A stretch of 7,467 nucleotides of DNA from NCBI GenBank assembly GCA_964361105.1, contig CAYHZG010000024.1:1-7467 (forward strand), in the 5' to 3' direction. The notes beneath the pieces were generated by a model. The model ran no database searches and was not told where the DNA came from. It worked only from the letters and a program-made list of their open reading frames with translations. A program made the translations under genes and the position numbers. Positions 5,697 to 7,467 of the stretch are shown piece after piece; position 1 is the stretch's first letter; every line of letters begins with the position of its first letter. The stretch is from CAYHZG01 sp964361105 (GTDB lineage Bacteria; Patescibacteriota; Minisyncoccia; 2-02-FULL-40-12).

Positions 5697-6242
5697 CTAT
5701 ATGATTATAACTAAAGTGACCAGGGCCATTGCAGCCATCAATAAATCCTCCATCAACGAAATTTTTGAAAGCGGAACTTTTATTAATGTCCCCAGGCAAG
5801 CGCACTGAACTTGATTTTTAGATAAAAGATTCTGGGTGACGCCGATTGAACCGATGCTCATTATAACTAAAGTAATACTATTTATCAAAACTGGCTGATA
5901 ATTTAAGAGAAAACTAACCCCCAACAAAAGTTCAATCGCCGGATAAGCATACGAATAGATCATACTCCGCTTGGCAATAATATCATATGAAGCATATGTC
6001 CAGGCAAAATCTTTCCAGCTGATAATTTTAAAGAATCCGAAAACTAAGAAGAAGAAACCCATAAAGTTTCTAAAAAATTCTAAAGTCGTATAGTTTTTGG
6101 TGAAAAACCGGATTTCAAAATCGGCCGCTACAACAATAAAAACAAAAATCAAAATAAGAGGGACATAATCTTTGAAAGTAGTTTTAGTATGCTGAACACC
6201 GGCCAAATACTCTTGATGTCTTTGATGATTTTCGTGATTCAT
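5697..6242 (-). CDS. MauE/DoxX-like membrane protein with CxC motif and His-rich N-terminus
   Basis: A 181-residue integral membrane protein with about five hydrophobic segments (roughly 26-41, 55-75, 94-114, 118-138, 165-181). The segment NQVQCACLGTLIKVPLSKISLMEDLLM (about 143-169) resembles the MauE/DoxX-like redox-associated family, with cysteines at 147 and 149. MauE is needed for maturation of methylamine dehydrogenase, and relatives in other bacteria are linked to thiol redox or metal handling; no methylamine genes are present, so the MauE role itself is not implied. The soluble N-terminus (MNHENHQRHQ, plus His 18) has four histidines in 18 residues, suggesting metal binding; some relatives carry a heavy-metal-associated domain in this place, but no CxxC of that kind is visible here. 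The ATG at 6242 overlaps the stop of the upstream gene by one base (TAATG), so translation is probably coupled. Exact substrate unknown. Confidence 0.8.
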   Translation of the reverse strand: MNHENHQRHQEYLAGVQHTKTTFKDYVPLILIFVFIVVAADFEIRFFTKNYTTLEFFRNFMGFFFLVFGFFKIISWKDFAWTYASYDIIAKRSMIYSYAYPAIELLLGVSFLLNYQPVLINSITLVIMSIGSIGVTQNLLSKNQVQCACLGTLIKVPLSKISLMEDLLMAAMALVTLVIII

Positions 6243-6685
6243 TATTTAAATCTTACTGGAATCTCAAGGGAATCATCGTACTCCGGCAAACCAGAGGGAT
6301 TATCTTTTTTTAAAATCAAGTATCCCCGGCGGCTGAAATGGTTCTTGTCCGCTCCGGGTAAAACCGGGCTTTCAAATTCAAGCTTTGCTTCAAACGGAAC
6401 AAAATCAGTCGTCATCCACTCGCTCTGGGCCTGGGCATAATGCTGGGCGATTATCAGACCGTCCCAGTTTGTGAGCACCACCGGAAAAGTGGCTTCAAAA
6501 AACCAATAGCCCCGCGCTTCGCCTCTGATAACCAAAGGGCTTTTGACCGTATCCCCGATTTTTGGAGCGGCAACCGTGATTAAATCCGGCTTTAGGGCAA
6601 CCGGATTTCTCGGCCACTGATCGTAAATATAAAAACCGGCGACACCGGCTGTAATAACAATTAAAAATAAAATAAGCTTTCTCAC
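6242..6685 (-). CDS. Membrane-anchored Gmad2 (immunoglobulin-like) domain protein
   Basis: The 147-residue protein has an N-terminal membrane span (about 3-21) and one external Gmad2 domain (about 35-146). The pattern is characteristic: ITVAAPKIGDTVKSPLVIRGEARG (36-59), WFFEATFPVVLTNWDG (61-76), IAQHYAQAQSEWMTTDFVPFEAKLEF (79-104), and the last strands RGYLILKKDNPSG (120-132) and SLEIPVRF. Gmad2 is a beta-sandwich domain first noted in spore germination GerM-type proteins, but it is widespread in surface lipoproteins of non-sporulating bacteria and probably binds other proteins or glycans. There is no lipobox cysteine, so it is held by its span. The start is GTG at 6685; the basic MRKL followed by the hydrophobic core supports it. 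The nearest Shine-Dalgarno-like AAGGG overlaps the stop of the preceding gene and lies 14 nt away, which is longer than ideal. It sits 17 nt after the dehydrogenase and overlaps the next gene by 1 nt. Confidence 0.9.
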   Translation of the reverse strand: MRKLILFLIVITAGVAGFYIYDQWPRNPVALKPDLITVAAPKIGDTVKSPLVIRGEARGYWFFEATFPVVLTNWDGLIIAQHYAQAQSEWMTTDFVPFEAKLEFESPVLPGADKNHFSRRGYLILKKDNPSGLPEYDDSLEIPVRFK

Positions 6686-6702
6686 TTTAAAAGATAATAC
6701 CC

Positions 6703-7455
6703 TTAAAGATGCCCTAAATCAAACGGATATATACTGCCCGACGAACGAACAAAACAAAGCCGTATAATCGTGTCAACGAATTCTTGGACCGCCTCTTTGT
6801 CGGTAATCGGATATTTGATTATTGAACTGGTCCGAATTTCCTGCCACTCTTTGTCACTTAAGTCATCTGGTTTTAAAACCGGCCCGGGCGCGATTGAGTT
6901 TATAAAAATTCCTCTTGGCCCGAGCTCAACGGCCAAAGCCCGAGTCATTGCGGCGATTGCTGATTTGGTCACGATATAAGGCAGATAGCCAGGATAAACT
7001 TTGCCGACTGAAGTCCGGTCAGCCACGGTAATGATATGGGAACCGGGCCGCATCAAAGACAAACCCAACTGAACCGACCAAAAAGTAGCTTTGATATGGG
7101 CCGCGATGTTGCTATCCCAGTCCTTATCCGAAATATCTTCCAGCTTTACCGGTTTAAACATAGAAGCCAATAAAACCAAAATGTCTAATTTGCCGAACTT
7201 ATTTTTGATTTTCTTAACGGCCAAGGCAACACTTTCCTGGTCACTTACATCAGCCTGAATCAATAAAACTTTTCTTTTAAATTTTTGGACTTTCCTAACA
7301 GTTTGGTCAGCCTCTTTTTTTGACGACCGGTAGCTGATAACCAAATTCGCACCCAGCTCGGCCAAAGCCGCGGCAATTTCCTGGCCGATTCGTTTTCCGC
7401 CGGTTATCCAAGCAGTCTTGCCTCTTAGAGAGTGTCGTTTTAAAAATTCAGTCAT
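6703..7455 (-). CDS. Short-chain dehydrogenase/reductase, pteridine reductase (FolM)-like
   Basis: The 250-residue protein is a classical-size SDR, expected to be an NADP(H)-dependent cytoplasmic oxidoreductase. The cofactor loop is TGGKRIG (18-24), close to the TGGxxRIG type of pteridine reductases, and SYR at 41-43 suggests NADPH preference. ADV (68-70) is the usual acidic adenine-contact motif. The active site has Asn 116, Tyr 160 and Lys 164 (YIVTK). The usual Ser is not obvious; Asp 146 in TVADRTS is near the place where PTR1/FolM-type enzymes use Asp. The motif NNAG is replaced by LLAS (95-98), similar to NNAS of pteridine reductases but without the asparagines. The C-terminus ends YPFDLGHL instead of the common VDGG. 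The likely reaction is reduction of dihydrofolate or a biopterin-like compound, but substrate is uncertain. The ATG at 7455 has AGGA 7 nt upstream. It is the first visible gene of the cluster, and earlier genes may lie beyond 7467. Confidence 0.88.
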   Translation of the reverse strand: MTEFLKRHSLRGKTAWITGGKRIGQEIAAALAELGANLVISYRSSKKEADQTVRKVQKFKRKVLLIQADVSDQESVALAVKKIKNKFGKLDILVLLASMFKPVKLEDISDKDWDSNIAAHIKATFWSVQLGLSLMRPGSHIITVADRTSVGKVYPGYLPYIVTKSAIAAMTRALAVELGPRGIFINSIAPGPVLKPDDLSDKEWQEIRTSSIIKYPITDKEAVQEFVDTIIRLCFVRSSGSIYPFDLGHL

Positions 7456-7459
7456 AACT

Positions 7460-7466
7460 ATATCCT
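7460..7466 (-). promoter_or_regulatory. Shine-Dalgarno of the SDR gene
   Basis: On the minus strand TAGGATA precedes the ATG at 7455 with 7 nt between AGGA and the start. It resembles the site before the SIMPL gene, where AGGAT overlaps an upstream stop codon. Here too TAG might be the stop of another gene lying to the right, which would make the SDR gene internal to its operon; the window ends too soon to tell. Confidence 0.5.
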
Positions 7467-7467
7467 A

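Noticed and set aside
5697..6242. Reading the membrane protein as part of a methylamine utilisation system
   Set aside because: Only the family resemblance to MauE is seen; no mau dehydrogenase subunits or electron carriers lie nearby.
6242..6685. Gmad2 protein as a sign of sporulation
   Set aside because: Gmad2 domains are common in non-sporulating bacteria, and no germination or sporulation gene is present.

Overview
The window looks like a chromosomal segment from a bacterium with a compact, somewhat AT-rich genome. My best guess is the candidate phyla radiation (Patescibacteria), perhaps Parcubacteria. This rests on gene packing (1-4 nt overlaps, gaps of a few bases), on short streamlined versions of housekeeping genes, and on the mix of a subtilase with a Pro-Thr linker, Gmad2, SIMPL and MauE/DoxX-like envelope proteins. 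It is inference; no marker gene settles the phylum. UGA acts as a normal stop (pth and the protease gene both end in TGA), so the UGA-glycine code of Gracilibacteria/SR1 is unlikely.

Positions 1-2208 (minus strand) hold a housekeeping operon in the order pth, dprA, topA. Peptidyl-tRNA hydrolase overlaps the DNA-processing protein DprA by 4 nt. DprA is followed 5 nt later by topoisomerase I, which runs off the left edge. A divergent promoter region of only 38 bp (2209-2246) separates it from lepB (signal peptidase I, plus strand, 2247-2810).

Positions 2812-4689 (minus) encode a secreted subtilisin-family protease with signal peptide, propeptide, S8 catalytic domain, a Pro-Thr linker of about 55 residues and a C-terminal beta-type domain. 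Its stop codon lies 1 bp from that of lepB. Its promoter region (4690-4799) is shared back to back with a second promoter that drives a previously easy-to-miss 34-codon gene for a single-span membrane protein (4800-4904).

Positions 4911-7455 (minus) are a tight four-gene cluster in transcription order: a short-chain dehydrogenase resembling pteridine reductases, a membrane-anchored Gmad2 domain protein, a MauE/DoxX-like membrane protein with a CxC motif and a His-rich N-terminus, and a membrane-anchored SIMPL (DUF541) protein. Three of the four are envelope proteins of unknown function and two carry cysteine pairs facing or near the membrane, so an envelope or redox role is possible.

The main pattern I see across the window is that each gene placed directly behind a recognisable promoter has a predicted transcription start only about 0-12 nt before its start codon and no good Shine-Dalgarno sequence. 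Some genes inside the clusters do have one. I found no RNA genes, CRISPR arrays, insertion sequences or attachment sites. No stretch longer than about 110 bases lacks a gene or promoter.
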